Below are positions 1 to 7,654 of a stretch of 15,633 bases of DNA, one piece after another. The position numbers and the translations under genes are program-made. Below the pieces are notes generated by a model, which was not told the DNA's origin, did no database searches, and saw only the letters and a list, made by a program, of their open reading frames with translations. Source of the DNA: Paracoccus sp. (in: a-proteobacteria) (lineage in GTDB: Bacteria; Pseudomonadota; Alphaproteobacteria; Rhodobacterales; Rhodobacteraceae); the NCBI GenBank assembly GCA_018056045.1, contig JAGPGI010000017.1, positions 1-15,633 on the forward strand. The letters are read 5' to 3'. The first letter of the stretch is position 1. Every line of letters begins with the position of its first letter.

Positions 1-717
1 GGGCAGGACGGTGCGATAGGGCGGATGCTCGGCGGTGATCACCCCGATCACGGCGGCGATCATCTCGGCGGGGTCGGCCTGCCGGGTCAGTTCGCGCACC
101 GGCCAATGGTCCACGACCCGCTCACCCTGCCCCCACCACTGATCCTGCGATTCCATGCCGGTATCGTTGAAGCCGGTGCGATAGGCGCCGGGATTGACCG
201 TGCACACCTGAACGCCATAGGGGGCCAGTTCCTCGCGCAGGGCGGCGCAGAAGCCCTCGACCGCGTATTTGCTGGCCGAATAGGCGCCGTCCCACGGCAC
301 CTTGACCAGCCCCGCGACCGAAGAGGTCCAGACGATCCGCCCGCCCCCCGCCTTGATGAACTTCCGCGCGGCGCCCTGCGCCATTTCCAGCGCGGCAAAG
401 ACATTGGTGTCAAAGATGCGGCGGACGATCTCGGGCGGCAATTCGGCGACGGGGCCGGATTCCATGATCCCTGCATTGTTGAAGAGCACGTCGAAATCCA
501 GCGCCAGCGCGTGATTGCGGTCAATCCCGGACAGCACGTCCAGCTTGATGACCCGCAGTTCCAGCCCCTCGCGCGCGGCCTCGGCACGCAGATCGGTCAC
601 CTGCGGCCAGATATGGCAGGCGGCAATGACCTTGTGGCCGGCCCGCGCCAACCCCAGCGCGACGCCGCGCCCGAAACCCGAGCCTGCGCCGGTGATCAGA
701 ATGGTTCTTGGGGTCAT
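1..717 (-). CDS. Short-chain dehydrogenase/reductase (SDR), C-terminus cut by the window edge
   Basis: Classical SDR oxidoreductase, expected to be a cytosolic NAD(P)(H)-dependent enzyme acting on an alcohol or ketone; the substrate cannot be read from sequence. Visible are 239 residues: the Rossmann glycine motif TGAGSGFG at 9-16, NNAG at 80-83, Asn105 in DTN, the catalytic serine in the WTSS segment (about 132-133), and YSASK with Tyr146 and Lys150, followed by the PG segment near 176-177. All catalytic residues are present. The frame stays open to base 1, so only the last few tens of residues should be missing (family usually 240-290). The ATG at 717 is preceded by GGGAGAG about 8 bases upstream, which supports this start. 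The gene lies downstream of ettA on the same strand across a 144-base gap that holds a hairpin, so it may have its own promoter. Family assignment is firm; specificity is unknown. Confidence 0.93.
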   Translation of the reverse strand, partial: MTPRTILITGAGSGFGRGVALGLARAGHKVIAACHIWPQVTDLRAEAAREGLELRVIKLDVLSGIDRNHALALDFDVLFNNAGIMESGPVAELPPEIVRRIFDTNVFAALEMAQGAARKFIKAGGGRIVWTSSVAGLVKVPWDGAYSASKYAVEGFCAALREELAPYGVQVCTVNPGAYRTGFNDTGMESQDQWWGQGERVVDHWPVRELTRQADPAEMIAAVIGVITAEHPPYRTVLP

Positions 718-787
718 ATGGCAGTCTCTCCCGGCTGTGTATCGCTGGGGCAAGTCTAGCCACGGCACAGGCGCCGTCCAGATAGGG

Positions 788-816
788 AAAGCCGCGCAGA
801 AGATCCGCGCGGCCTG
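788..816 (-). terminator. Possible terminator after ettA
   Basis: On the minus strand, GCCGCGC and GCGCGGC pair across a 9-base loop (bases 791-813), and the stem can extend by a G-T and an A-T pair. It is followed by TTTCCC. It lies about 50 bases past the ettA stop and before the SDR gene. The T tract is short, so efficiency is uncertain. Confidence 0.45.
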
Positions 817-861
817 CCGTCTGTCACATATCGTCAGCGCGGGGACAGCGCCCGCACCCCG

Positions 862-2517
862 TCAGCGGGTGAACTTCTTGTATTTCACCCGCTTGGGCTC
901 AATGGAATCCGGGCCGAGGCGGCGGACCTTGTCGGCCTCGTAATCCTCGAAGTTGCCTTCGAACCATTCGACATGGGCGTCGCCCTCGAAGGCCAGGATA
1001 TGCGTGCAAAGCCGGTCAAGGAAGAAACGGTCGTGGCTGATGATGACCGCGCAGCCGGCGAAATCCTCAAGCGCGGCTTCCAGCGCCTGCAGGGTCTCGA
1101 CGTCCAGATCGTTGGTCGGTTCGTCGAGCAGCAGGACGTTGCCGCCGGATTTCAGCAGTTTCGCCATGTGGACGCGGTTGCGTTCACCGCCCGACAGCAG
1201 GCCGACTTTCTTCTGCTGGTCGCCGCCCTTGAAGTTGAAGGCCGAGCAATAGGCGCGGCTGTTCATCGTCGCATCGCCCAGAACGATCTGCTCGGCCCCG
1301 CCCGAGATTTCCTCCCACACGGTCTTGCTGGCGTCCAGCGCATCGCGCGACTGGTCGACATAGGAAAGCTTGACGGTGTCGCCCAGCGTGATCTCGCCGG
1401 CATCGGGTTTTTCATTGCCGGTCAGCATCCGAAACAGCGTCGATTTGCCGGCGCCGTTCGGGCCGATCACGCCGACAATGCCGCCCGGCGGCAGCGAGAA
1501 GGTCAGGTCCTCGATCAGAAGCTTGTCGCCCATGGCCTTTTTCAGGCCCTCGATCTCGATCACCTTGTTGCCCAGACGCTCGCCATTGGGGATGATGATC
1601 TGGGCGTTCGACAGCTTTTCGCGCTCGGACTGGCCGGCCAGCTCGTTATAGGCGTTGATCCGGGCCTTTTGCTTGGCCTGACGGGCCTTGGCGCCGGCGC
1701 GGATCCATTCCAACTCGCGCTCGAGGGTCTTTTGCTTGGCCTTGTCCTCGCGGGCTTCCTGCTCGAGCCGCTTGGCCTTCTGCTCCAGCCATGCGGAGTA
1801 ATTGCCCTCATAGGGAATGCCGCGACCGCGATCCAGTTCGAGGATCCAGCCGGTGATGTCGTCAAGGAAGTAACGGTCGTGGGTCACCACCAAAATCGTG
1901 CCGGGATATTCGATCAGGTGCTTTTGCAGCCAGGCGATGGTTTCGGCGTCAAGGTGGTTGGTCGGTTCGTCCAAGAGCAGCATGTCGGGCGCTTCCAGCA
2001 GCAGCCTGCACAGCGCGACGCGGCGACGCTCGCCCCCTGACAGGCTTTCGACATCGGCGTCATCAGGCGGGCAGCGCAGGGCCTCCATCGCGATGTCGAT
2101 CTGGCTGTCCAGATCCCACAGGTTTTCGGCGTCGATTTCGTCTTGCAGCTTGGCCATTTCCTCGGCGGTCTCGTCCGAGTAGTTCATCGCCAGCTCGTTA
2201 TAGCGGTCCAGCTTGGCCTGCTTGGCCTTGACGCCTTCCATGACATTGCCGCGCACGTTCAGCGCCGGGTCAAGCTGCGGCTCCTGCGACAGATAGCCGA
2301 CGGTCGCGCCCTTGGCGGTCCATGCCTCGCCCGAGAAGTCCTTGTCGATGCCGGCCATGATGCGCAAGAGCGTCGATTTACCGGCGCCGTTCACGCCGAC
2401 GACGCCGATCTTGACGCCGGGCAGAAAGTTCAGCCGGATATTTTCAAAGGTCTTCTTGCCGCCGGGATAGGTCTTGGACACCCCGTCCATGTGATAGACA
2501 TACTGGTAGGAGGCCAT
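862..2517 (-). CDS. ettA: EttA, energy-dependent translational throttle protein (ABC-F ATPase)
   Basis: Soluble ABC-F protein that binds the ribosomal E site and gates the start of elongation according to ATP/ADP level. It is not a transporter, as there are no membrane segments. The 551-residue product (EttA is usually about 555) has two ATPase modules. The first has Walker [10 protein letters not shown] at 41-49, signature LSGGERRRV and Walker [12 protein letters not shown]. The second has [18 protein letters not shown] and [11 protein letters not shown]. Between them lies a charged helical linker rich in Lys, Glu and Arg. The C-terminus ends in RVKYKKFTR, as I recall for EttA. The start is the ATG at 2517 ([10 protein letters not shown]) with GGGGAAAG just upstream. 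The frame is open a further 117 codons upstream, but that part runs through the sulfotransferase gene in another frame and is not protein-like. Both ATPase sites look intact. Confidence 0.96.
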   Translation of the reverse strand: MASYQYVYHMDGVSKTYPGGKKTFENIRLNFLPGVKIGVVGVNGAGKSTLLRIMAGIDKDFSGEAWTAKGATVGYLSQEPQLDPALNVRGNVMEGVKAKQAKLDRYNELAMNYSDETAEEMAKLQDEIDAENLWDLDSQIDIAMEALRCPPDDADVESLSGGERRRVALCRLLLEAPDMLLLDEPTNHLDAETIAWLQKHLIEYPGTILVVTHDRYFLDDITGWILELDRGRGIPYEGNYSAWLEQKAKRLEQEAREDKAKQKTLERELEWIRAGAKARQAKQKARINAYNELAGQSEREKLSNAQIIIPNGERLGNKVIEIEGLKKAMGDKLLIEDLTFSLPPGGIVGVIGPNGAGKSTLFRMLTGNEKPDAGEITLGDTVKLSYVDQSRDALDASKTVWEEISGGAEQIVLGDATMNSRAYCSAFNFKGGDQQKKVGLLSGGERNRVHMAKLLKSGGNVLLLDEPTNDLDVETLQALEAALEDFAGCAVIISHDRFFLDRLCTHILAFEGDAHVEWFEGNFEDYEADKVRRLGPDSIEPKRVKYKKFTR

Positions 2518-2536
2518 GATCTTTCCCCGCCTGCTG

Positions 2537-2548
2537 AATTCGTGAATT
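2537..2548. repeat. Small palindrome in the ettA leader
   Basis: AATTC-GT-GAATT is a perfect inverted repeat about 20 bases before the ettA start codon, in an AT-richer patch of otherwise GC-rich sequence. It could be an operator or simply part of the promoter and leader. No known regulator is implied. Confidence 0.3.
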
Positions 2549-2587
2549 TCGCGGATATTTAGTCGAGCGGGGGCAAAAGGAAAAGGC

Positions 2588-3448
2588 TCAGCGAAGCTGG
2601 GCGGCAAATTCCGTGCCAAAGTTCTGTTCCAGAAACGCGAATTGCGGCGCGAGCTTTTCGTGCAGCCGCGTGCGGACCTCGGCGGGGATGGCCGTGCCGT
2701 CCTGCGACGAGAACACCTTGTTGCCGGCGCCGCGATAATCCTCATAGGGCGGCAGGCCCAGAAATGTCTCAACCCGCGCCAGCAGTTCCAGCGGGTCGGC
2801 GGCGATCTGGCCAAAGGGCAGGTAAAGCAGGCGGTCAGGGCCGAAATGCGCGCTCCAGCGCGGCACATAGGTTGCGTAATCGCCCCGGTTCACCAGCACC
2901 GGGTCCTCGGCCTCGGCCAGCCAGTCATCGAGGCTTTGCGGATTGCGGCTGAGCCGCCTGACATTCATGCGCAATTGCGACATGGCGCGGTCGACGGGAT
3001 GGCGTATGATATAGATGAAGCGGGCACGCGGCAGGAATTTCGCCACGAACTCAACCCCTTCCTCGGGCAATGTCGAGTATTCGGGGGTCACGTCCATGGC
3101 CAGCGTCCCCTCGGGGGCGGGGGAAAAGACGCGCTTGTACCAGTGCTTGGTGAACATCTCGCCCCGCGTCATGCGCTCGAGATAATCTGCCAGTTCGGCG
3201 GGCATCGGGCGGCCCTTGCGGGCCCAGCTTTCACGGATGTTCTTCTTGGTGCGATGGAAATGCCATGGCAGCCATTCTCGATGTTCCTCGATATGGAGAT
3301 AGTTGAAGAACTGCACCTCCTTGAAGGGCGGTGTCCAGATCCCCGGATGCTGGCCCAGCATCTGCGACAGCCATGTGGTGCCGGCCTTCTGCGCCCCGAT
3401 CCCCAGCAGGTCGGGCTTGCGGGGCTTGCCCTCGGGATCCCATTTCAT
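2588..3448 (-). CDS. Sulfotransferase family protein (PAPS-dependent)
   Basis: Transfers sulfate from 3'-phosphoadenosine 5'-phosphosulfate to an acceptor that sequence alone does not reveal; bacterial members often modify glycans, lipids or small molecules. In the 286 residues, the 5'-phosphosulfate loop is GAQKAGTTW at 18-26, a KEVQFF segment sits at 43-48 (compare KEPHFF in heparan-type and NodH-type enzymes), DVTPEY is at 119-124, and the 3'-phosphate motif [12 protein letters not shown] has Arg149 and Ser157. There is no signal peptide or membrane segment, so it is probably cytosolic. The ATG at 3448 begins a conserved-looking N-terminus ([20 protein letters not shown]); only a loose GGGGGCG lies upstream. 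ettA follows on the same strand after 70 bases. No PAPS-synthesis genes are in view. Family is firm, acceptor unknown. Confidence 0.92.
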   Translation of the reverse strand: MKWDPEGKPRKPDLLGIGAQKAGTTWLSQMLGQHPGIWTPPFKEVQFFNYLHIEEHREWLPWHFHRTKKNIRESWARKGRPMPAELADYLERMTRGEMFTKHWYKRVFSPAPEGTLAMDVTPEYSTLPEEGVEFVAKFLPRARFIYIIRHPVDRAMSQLRMNVRRLSRNPQSLDDWLAEAEDPVLVNRGDYATYVPRWSAHFGPDRLLYLPFGQIAADPLELLARVETFLGLPPYEDYRGAGNKVFSSQDGTAIPAEVRTRLHEKLAPQFAFLEQNFGTEFAAQLR

Positions 3449-3640
3449 CGTCTGCGCCCCCGTCCTGTCCAGCGCCCCTGGCTGGCCGCTGTTATGGCCC
3501 CGACCTGATTACGCCACCCCCGGCAGCGGCGAAAGCCGGTCGGACGGGATTTTCGCCCCCGGCTTGCGCGAAGGACGCAGGCTGGCGCATCGACAGCCCG
3601 CAAGGATGGCGTTAACCTGCGCCGGCAACGGAGGTTCACG

Positions 3641-4522
3641 ATGACGAGTTTTCTGCCGAACAATGGCTGGAAAGGCGTGCCCTATGCCTATACGCCGCAG
3701 CGCCAGCGCAAGACCGCGCATTCCATCGACGACGCCATGCGCCGCAACCGCGTGCTGCCGCCGGGGCAATGCCGCGACAATCGCGCCAAGCTGGCCAATC
3801 TGCGCCACCTGATCGCCGGGGTCGAGCGCGAGTATCGCGACATGTCCGCCGAACTCGACCGGCTGAACGACGAGGGCCGCATCTGGCTGGTCATCGACTT
3901 GATCCACAAGACTTCGCTGGCCTCGCTGGATCTGGCGGCGGCGCTGATGCAGACCACCGGGCTGAAGACCGGCGACGCGGCGCGCGCGCTGGCCGATGGC
4001 ACGCAGACCTTAAGCGATGCCTATACCGGCATGGCGGGGGTCGCGAACGGATCGGTTTCCAAGACGGAATTCGGCCGCACCATGGCGCAGCGTGCGCTGA
4101 CCCATGTCACGCCCAAGGGCGCAGGCGGCGCCATGGCCAAGGGCAGCGCCGATATCGCGCTGGGGGGCTGGTCCAATCTCGACAATATCGTGAATGCGCA
4201 GGGCGGTCCGTCATCGGGCGCCCGCACCGGCGAAGCCGGCATTGATCTGGCCGCCGGCCTGATCCAGCGCAGCGCCGAGACGCTGGATGCCGGCACGCCG
4301 GGCGGAAGCCCGGTCGCCAAACGCGTTGGCGCCGTCGCCCAGATCGCCAAGGCCATGGCCAGCTATAACCGCGAGCTTGAGGGCGCATTCAACCGGCGGC
4401 TCGAGACCTCGGGCAATCTGATGGCCACGAAGGCCACGATGCAGGCGACGATGCAACGCACCATGACGCGCTATCGCCGCGACGCGGCCGAGCTGGAAAA
4501 GACGCTCGAGGACTGCATCTAG
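3641..4522 (+). CDS. Unassigned 293-residue helical protein
   Basis: I do not recognise this protein. The start is well supported: CGGAGG at 3629-3634 lies six bases before the ATG. There is no signal peptide or lipobox. Residues 1-35 are polar and basic. Residues about 45-75 form a charged helix, possibly a short coiled coil. About 80-130 is Ala/Leu-rich and amphipathic (LASLDLAAALMQTTGL). About 140-215 is Gly/Ala-rich with GAGGAMAKGS and GGPSSGARTGEAG segments. The C-terminal 60 residues are again a strongly charged helix containing a short ATM/ATMQ-type repetition and ending in LEDCI. The layout (basic head, glycine-rich hydrophobic middle, helical tail) would suit a structural, membrane-interacting or secreted protein, but this is speculation. 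It stands alone, divergent from the sulfotransferase and convergent with the hydrolase gene. That it is a real gene rests on the ribosome site, the long frame and typical codon use. Confidence 0.82.
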   Translation: MTSFLPNNGWKGVPYAYTPQRQRKTAHSIDDAMRRNRVLPPGQCRDNRAKLANLRHLIAGVEREYRDMSAELDRLNDEGRIWLVIDLIHKTSLASLDLAAALMQTTGLKTGDAARALADGTQTLSDAYTGMAGVANGSVSKTEFGRTMAQRALTHVTPKGAGGAMAKGSADIALGGWSNLDNIVNAQGGPSSGARTGEAGIDLAAGLIQRSAETLDAGTPGGSPVAKRVGAVAQIAKAMASYNRELEGAFNRRLETSGNLMATKATMQATMQRTMTRYRRDAAELEKTLEDCI

Positions 4523-4560
4523 CCCCGCATCCAGGTCAGGACCCAGACCAGAATCAGGCC

Positions 4561-4585
4561 GCGACCGTCAGGGCCAGACGGTCGC
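4561..4585. repeat. Hairpin at the convergent gene ends
   Basis: GCGACCGTC and GACGGTCGC form a perfect 9-bp inverted repeat with a 7-base loop. It overlaps the stop codon (4568-4570) of the minus-strand hydrolase and lies 38 bases after the plus-strand gene at 3641. No T run follows on either strand, so it may be a 3'-end stabilising structure or a non-canonical terminator. Confidence 0.45.
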
Positions 4586-5071
4586 CGCAGCGGCCATCGG
4601 CCGTTTCGAGGCAAGCGCGTTCAGCGCCACGCCATGCACCAGTTGCGAGGGCGCGGCGCAGAGATCGCCCAGCACCGTCACCTGAAACGGCGCGGCATGT
4701 TCCGACATGGCGGTAAAGACGACGCAGTTCTGGGTCATCATCCCACAGATCAGCAGGCTGTCGATGCCCTCAAGATGCGTCATCAAATCGGTGTCCTGAA
4801 AGGAATCGGCGTAGTTCTTGGTCACCACCGGCGCATCGCCCGCCGCAGCCAGAATGCCGTCGCGGATCTCGGTGCCGGGGGAGCCGGCGGCAAAGATCGG
4901 CTGATCGGCGGGAAACTCGTGCCGGATCAGGATGATCCGGTCGCCCGCCGCCCGCGCCCGCGCCATGGCATCCAGAATCCGGGCCTCGGTCTCCTCGGCC
5001 TGAAACAGCGGCGCCTTGCCGCCGGGGAAATATTCCTTCTGCACGTCAATGACGATCAGCGCACGGGCCAT
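4568..5071 (-). CDS. Isochorismatase-like cysteine hydrolase
   Basis: Cytosolic alpha/beta hydrolase of the isochorismatase/nicotinamidase superfamily. Members cleave isochorismate, nicotinamide, ureidoacrylate, carbamoyl groups and similar compounds, and the substrate here is not determined. The Asp-Lys-Cys catalytic set is present: Asp9 in VIDVQ, Lys85 in VTKNYADSF and Cys116 in GMMTQNC. The length of 167 residues is typical of the short members. Two ATGs lie six bases apart (5077 and 5071). GGAAGGA abuts the first but lies six bases before the second, so MARALIVIDVQ at 5071 is the better start. The gene begins 28 bases after the rimO stop on the same strand and is probably co-transcribed. 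A hairpin overlaps its 3' end. The final residues (TVWP) differ from the C-termini I would expect for this family, but the core is intact. Confidence 0.92.
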   Translation of the reverse strand: MARALIVIDVQKEYFPGGKAPLFQAEETEARILDAMARARAAGDRIILIRHEFPADQPIFAAGSPGTEIRDGILAAAGDAPVVTKNYADSFQDTDLMTHLEGIDSLLICGMMTQNCVVFTAMSEHAAPFQVTVLGDLCAAPSQLVHGVALNALASKRPMAAAATVWP

Positions 5072-5099
5072 GCTCATTCCTTCCGTTGCTTGCCGGGGA

Positions 5100-6482
5100 T
5101 CAGAGCCGTCCCCAAAGGTCGTATTCGCCGGCCTCGTCCACAGTCACCGAGACAATATCGCCGGGGCTCAGCGCCTCGAAACCTTCGTCGATGAACAGGT
5201 TGCCGTCAATCTCGGGGGCGTCGGCCTTGGTGCGGCAGGTGGCGCCGTCCTGATCCACGGCGTCCACAATGACCTCGATCCGCTGACCGACCTTGGCGGC
5301 CAGCTTGGCCTCGGAAATCGTCTGCGCCTTTTCCATGAAGCGGTCCCAGCGGTCCTGCTTGACCTCGTCGGGGACGTGATCGGGCAGGTCATTGGCCCGC
5401 GCGCCCTTGACGTTTTCGTATTGGAAACAGCCGACGCGATCCAGTTGCGCCTCGTCCAGCCAGTCCAGCAGGGTCTGGAACTCGGCCTCGGTCTCGCCGG
5501 GATAGCCGACGATGAAGGTCGAGCGCAGGGTGATATCGGGGCAGGCCGCGCGCCATGCGGCGATCTCGTCCAGCGTCTTTGCCGCCGCCGCCGGCCGCGC
5601 CATGCGCTTGAGCGTGTCGGGATGGGCGTGCTGGAAGGGGATGTCCAGATAGGGCAGCACCAGCCCCCCCGTTTCACCATGGGCCGCCATCAGCGGGATC
5701 AGGTCGCGCACATGCGGATAGGGATAGACGTAATGCAGCCGCACCCAAGCGCCCAGACCGCCCAGATCGCGGGCCAGATCGGTGATATGGGCGCGGTGGC
5801 CGCGTTCGGTGGCGTATTTGCGGTCCAGCCCGTAGGCGCTGGTATCCTGCGAGATGACCAGCAATTCACGCACCCCGGCCTCGACCAGCTTTTCGGCCTC
5901 GCGCATCACCGCATGGGCGGGACGGCTGACCAGTTTCCCGCGCATGTCGGGGATGATGCAGAATTTGCAGGCGTGATTGCAGCCTTCGGAAATCTTGAGA
6001 TAGCTGTAATGGCGCGGCGTCAGGCTGACGCCCGAGGCGGGCAGCAGGTCGATGAACGGGTCCGGGCTGGGCGGCACGGCGCCATGCACCGCGTCCAGCA
6101 CCTGTTCATATTGCTGCGGGCCGGTCACGGCCAGAACTGACGGATGCGCGCCGGTGATGTATTCGGGTTCCGCCCCAAGGCAGCCGGTGACGATCACCTT
6201 GCCGTTTTCGGCCAAGGCCTCGCCGATGGCCTGCAGGCTTTCGGCCTTGGCGCTGTCCAGAAAGCCGCAGGTGTTCACGATCACCGCGCCCGCGCCCTTG
6301 TAATCGGGGCTGATCGCATAGCCCTCGGCCCGCAGGCGCGTCAGGATGCGTTCGCTGTCGACCAGCGCCTTGGGGCAGCCAAGGCTGACCATGCCGATGG
6401 TCGGCTGGCCTTCGCGGCGCGCGCTGTCGAAGATCGGCGCGGGGGCAAGGTCGGGGCGTAGCTGGGGCGGGTTCTGGCTCAT
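5100..6482 (-). CDS. rimO: RimO, ribosomal protein S12 methylthiotransferase
   Basis: Radical-SAM enzyme that adds a methylthio group to the conserved aspartate of ribosomal protein S12 (Asp89 in E. coli), using two iron-sulfur clusters. The 460-residue product has the N-terminal methylthiotransferase domain with cluster cysteines Cys36 (SLGCPK), Cys72 (NTCGF) and Cys101 (TGCLG). The radical-SAM triad follows as Cys168, Cys172 and Cys175 in GCNHACKFC, then a TRAM domain at the C-terminus containing [21 protein letters not shown] and ISEGCNH favour RimO over MiaB. The start chosen is the ATG at 6482 (MSQNPPQL), as I recall for related proteins; an ATG at 6491 would add three residues. Neither has a Shine-Dalgarno, and the promoter at 6489-6517 fits a leaderless message from 6482. 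The hydrolase gene follows after 28 bases. Confidence 0.96.
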   Translation of the reverse strand: MSQNPPQLRPDLAPAPIFDSARREGQPTIGMVSLGCPKALVDSERILTRLRAEGYAISPDYKGAGAVIVNTCGFLDSAKAESLQAIGEALAENGKVIVTGCLGAEPEYITGAHPSVLAVTGPQQYEQVLDAVHGAVPPSPDPFIDLLPASGVSLTPRHYSYLKISEGCNHACKFCIIPDMRGKLVSRPAHAVMREAEKLVEAGVRELLVISQDTSAYGLDRKYATERGHRAHITDLARDLGGLGAWVRLHYVYPYPHVRDLIPLMAAHGETGGLVLPYLDIPFQHAHPDTLKRMARPAAAAKTLDEIAAWRAACPDITLRSTFIVGYPGETEAEFQTLLDWLDEAQLDRVGCFQYENVKGARANDLPDHVPDEVKQDRWDRFMEKAQTISEAKLAAKVGQRIEVIVDAVDQDGATCRTKADAPEIDGNLFIDEGFEALSPGDIVSVTVDEAGEYDLWGRL

Positions 6483-6488
6483 GGCCGG

Positions 6489-6517
6489 CATATAATGCGC
6501 GGCGCGGCCGTTGTTAA
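6489..6517 (-). promoter_or_regulatory. Promoter immediately before rimO (leaderless arrangement)
   Basis: Reading the minus strand, TTAACA (6517-6512, five of six bases to TTGACA) is separated by 17 bases from TATATG (6494-6489, four of six to TATAAT). Six bases later comes the A of the rimO ATG at 6482. This is the usual distance to a transcription start, so the message would begin at or next to the start codon. Confidence 0.5.
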
Positions 6518-6591
6518 GCGAGAAGCGCGGGCCGCGCATACACCGGAACGTCATTTGGCGCGCTTTGCCGCGATATGGCAATCTGCGCGCC

Positions 6592-7068
6592 ATGAAAACG
6601 CTCCGCCAAATCGCCCGAATCCCGGCCCTTATCGGCCTGACCCTGACGCTTGCCGCCTGTGTCGCGACCACCACCGCCCCGCCGGTCGAGGCCGCCCCGC
6701 GCGGCAAGCCGATCGTGATCGCCAACAATCGCGGCGGCAACGTGATCGAGATGGTCCAGTATCGCAACAAACTGGCCGCCAGCGGCCGCCCGGTCGAGAT
6801 CCGGGGCTATTGCGGCTCGGCCTGCACGATCCTGATCACCATGCCCAATGCCTGCCTTGCTCCGGACGGAACGGTCGGCTTCCACGCGCCGCGCATCCCC
6901 AACACCACCATCATCCCGCCGCTGGTCGACGAGATCATGGCCAGATTCTATCGCAACGGCATTCTGGACCGCTGGAACTCGACCTGGAAACATTCGTTAA
7001 AGATCCAGAAGATCTCGGCCAGGGAATACGTCCGGCTGGATCCGCAAACGCGGCTGTGCCGGAAGTAA
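6592..7068 (+). CDS. Putative lipoprotein with Clp-protease/crotonase-like Ser motif
   Basis: Exported lipoprotein, 158 residues. The N-terminus is basic, then hydrophobic, and ends in a lipobox LAAC with Cys23, so lipidation and periplasmic anchoring are expected. The mature part has a beta strand (KPIVIANN), then [14 protein letters not shown] with Ser76, then [14 protein letters not shown] with His98. This Ser-then-GFH layout resembles the periplasmic ClpP-like or COG3904-type proteins, in which the serine follows a short Cys-containing turn. Four cysteines (74, 78, 88, 156) could form disulfides. A complete Ser-His-Asp triad is not proven, so it may be a degenerate or non-protease member. 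The start at 6592 is set by the signal sequence; no good Shine-Dalgarno is seen. An in-frame ATG upstream at 6511 would spoil the signal. The lysozyme-inhibitor gene starts 28 bases after its stop. Confidence 0.82.
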   Translation: MKTLRQIARIPALIGLTLTLAACVATTTAPPVEAAPRGKPIVIANNRGGNVIEMVQYRNKLAASGRPVEIRGYCGSACTILITMPNACLAPDGTVGFHAPRIPNTTIIPPLVDEIMARFYRNGILDRWNSTWKHSLKIQKISAREYVRLDPQTRLCRK

Positions 7069-7096
7069 GGCCGCATTTTATCACCGGAGCATGAGA

Positions 7097-7447
7097 ATGA
7101 CCGCTTTCCACCGGGCCCCTGCCCTGTTCTTCGCCCTTTGCACCCCGGCTTTCGCCGGCGCCAGCCTGACGATCCCGCTGGATATCGGCACTGAGGCGAA
7201 CATCATCACCGCGCGCTATTCCTGCGCCGGCGGCGCGCCCTTTGCGGTTCAATACATCAACGCGGGCGAGAACAGCCTGGCGCTGATCCCCGTCGACGGC
7301 AGCGAGCGGGTCTTTGTGGCCACCGTCTCGGCCTCGGGGGCGCGCTATGTCTCGGGCGCGCATGAATGGTGGAGCAAGGGCGACGGCGCCACGCTGGATG
7401 ACACCATGACCGAGGAACCCGCCACAGACTGCGCCCCCGCCGAATAA
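7097..7447 (+). CDS. MliC/PliC-type lysozyme inhibitor, periplasmic
   Basis: Small inhibitor of C-type lysozyme that would protect peptidoglycan from host or competitor lysozyme. The 116 residues begin with a signal peptide ending about AFA at residue 20. The mature domain contains YSCAGGAPFAVQYIN, LIPVDGSE and VSGAHEWWSKGDGATLDD; the last matches the family's GxxxWWxKG...ATL signature. The two mature cysteines (in YSC and TDC) are suited to a disulfide. There is no lipobox, since FALC in the signal does not fit, so it should be soluble (PliC-like) rather than lipid-anchored. Two ATGs lie six bases apart: GGAG at 7086-7089 is one base from 7091 but seven from 7097, so 7097 is preferred. It is probably co-transcribed with the lipoprotein gene upstream and is followed by a strong terminator. 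Confidence 0.86.
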   Translation: MTAFHRAPALFFALCTPAFAGASLTIPLDIGTEANIITARYSCAGGAPFAVQYINAGENSLALIPVDGSERVFVATVSASGARYVSGAHEWWSKGDGATLDDTMTEEPATDCAPAE

Positions 7448-7466
7448 GCGCAAGCAAGCACGGACA

Positions 7467-7503
7467 GAACGGCCCGTCACGCGCCAGGCAGACGGGCCGT
7501 TTT
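7467..7503 (+). terminator. Rho-independent terminator after the lysozyme inhibitor gene
   Basis: AACGGCCCGTC (7468-7478) and GACGGGCCGTT (7491-7501) form a perfect 11-bp stem with a 12-base loop. The descending arm runs into TTTT. It is 20 bases past the stop codon. Confidence 0.85.
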
Positions 7504-7522
7504 CCATTCGAGGACATGGCCC

Positions 7523-7541
7523 GCGGGCAAGCTATGCCCGC
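7523..7541. repeat. Second hairpin in the 7448-7654 gap
   Basis: GCGGGCA and TGCCCGC form a perfect 7-bp inverted repeat with a 5-base loop (AGCTA). It lies 20 bases past the terminator and about 115 bases before the next gene. It has no T tract. It could be an operator or leader structure. The rest of this gap shows no clear promoter. Confidence 0.4.
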
Positions 7542-7654
7542 AGATCATAGGCGGTTCCCGCGGCCGCCCCCGCCCCGGCAGTTGACGCCTTGCGGCTGAG
7601 CGACCATCTCGGCGCCAACCCAATGTCCGATACCGCTCCTGGAGGGAGAATCAC

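Noticed and set aside
973..2040. 355-codon open frame on the plus strand
   Set aside because: It lies antisense inside ettA, whose two ATPase domains are complete; a GC-rich shadow frame.
2518..2868. 117-codon upstream extension of the ettA frame
   Set aside because: It overlaps the 3' part of the sulfotransferase gene in another frame, reads as Arg/Pro/Cys-rich shadow sequence, and the ATG at 2517 has a ribosome site and the EttA N-terminus.
5016..6140. 374-codon open frame on the plus strand
   Set aside because: Antisense to rimO with all its cysteine motifs present; composition typical of a shadow frame.
6483..6770. Upstream extension of the rimO frame
   Set aside because: It crosses the divergent lipoprotein start and has no RimO resemblance; MSQNPPQL is the family-like start.
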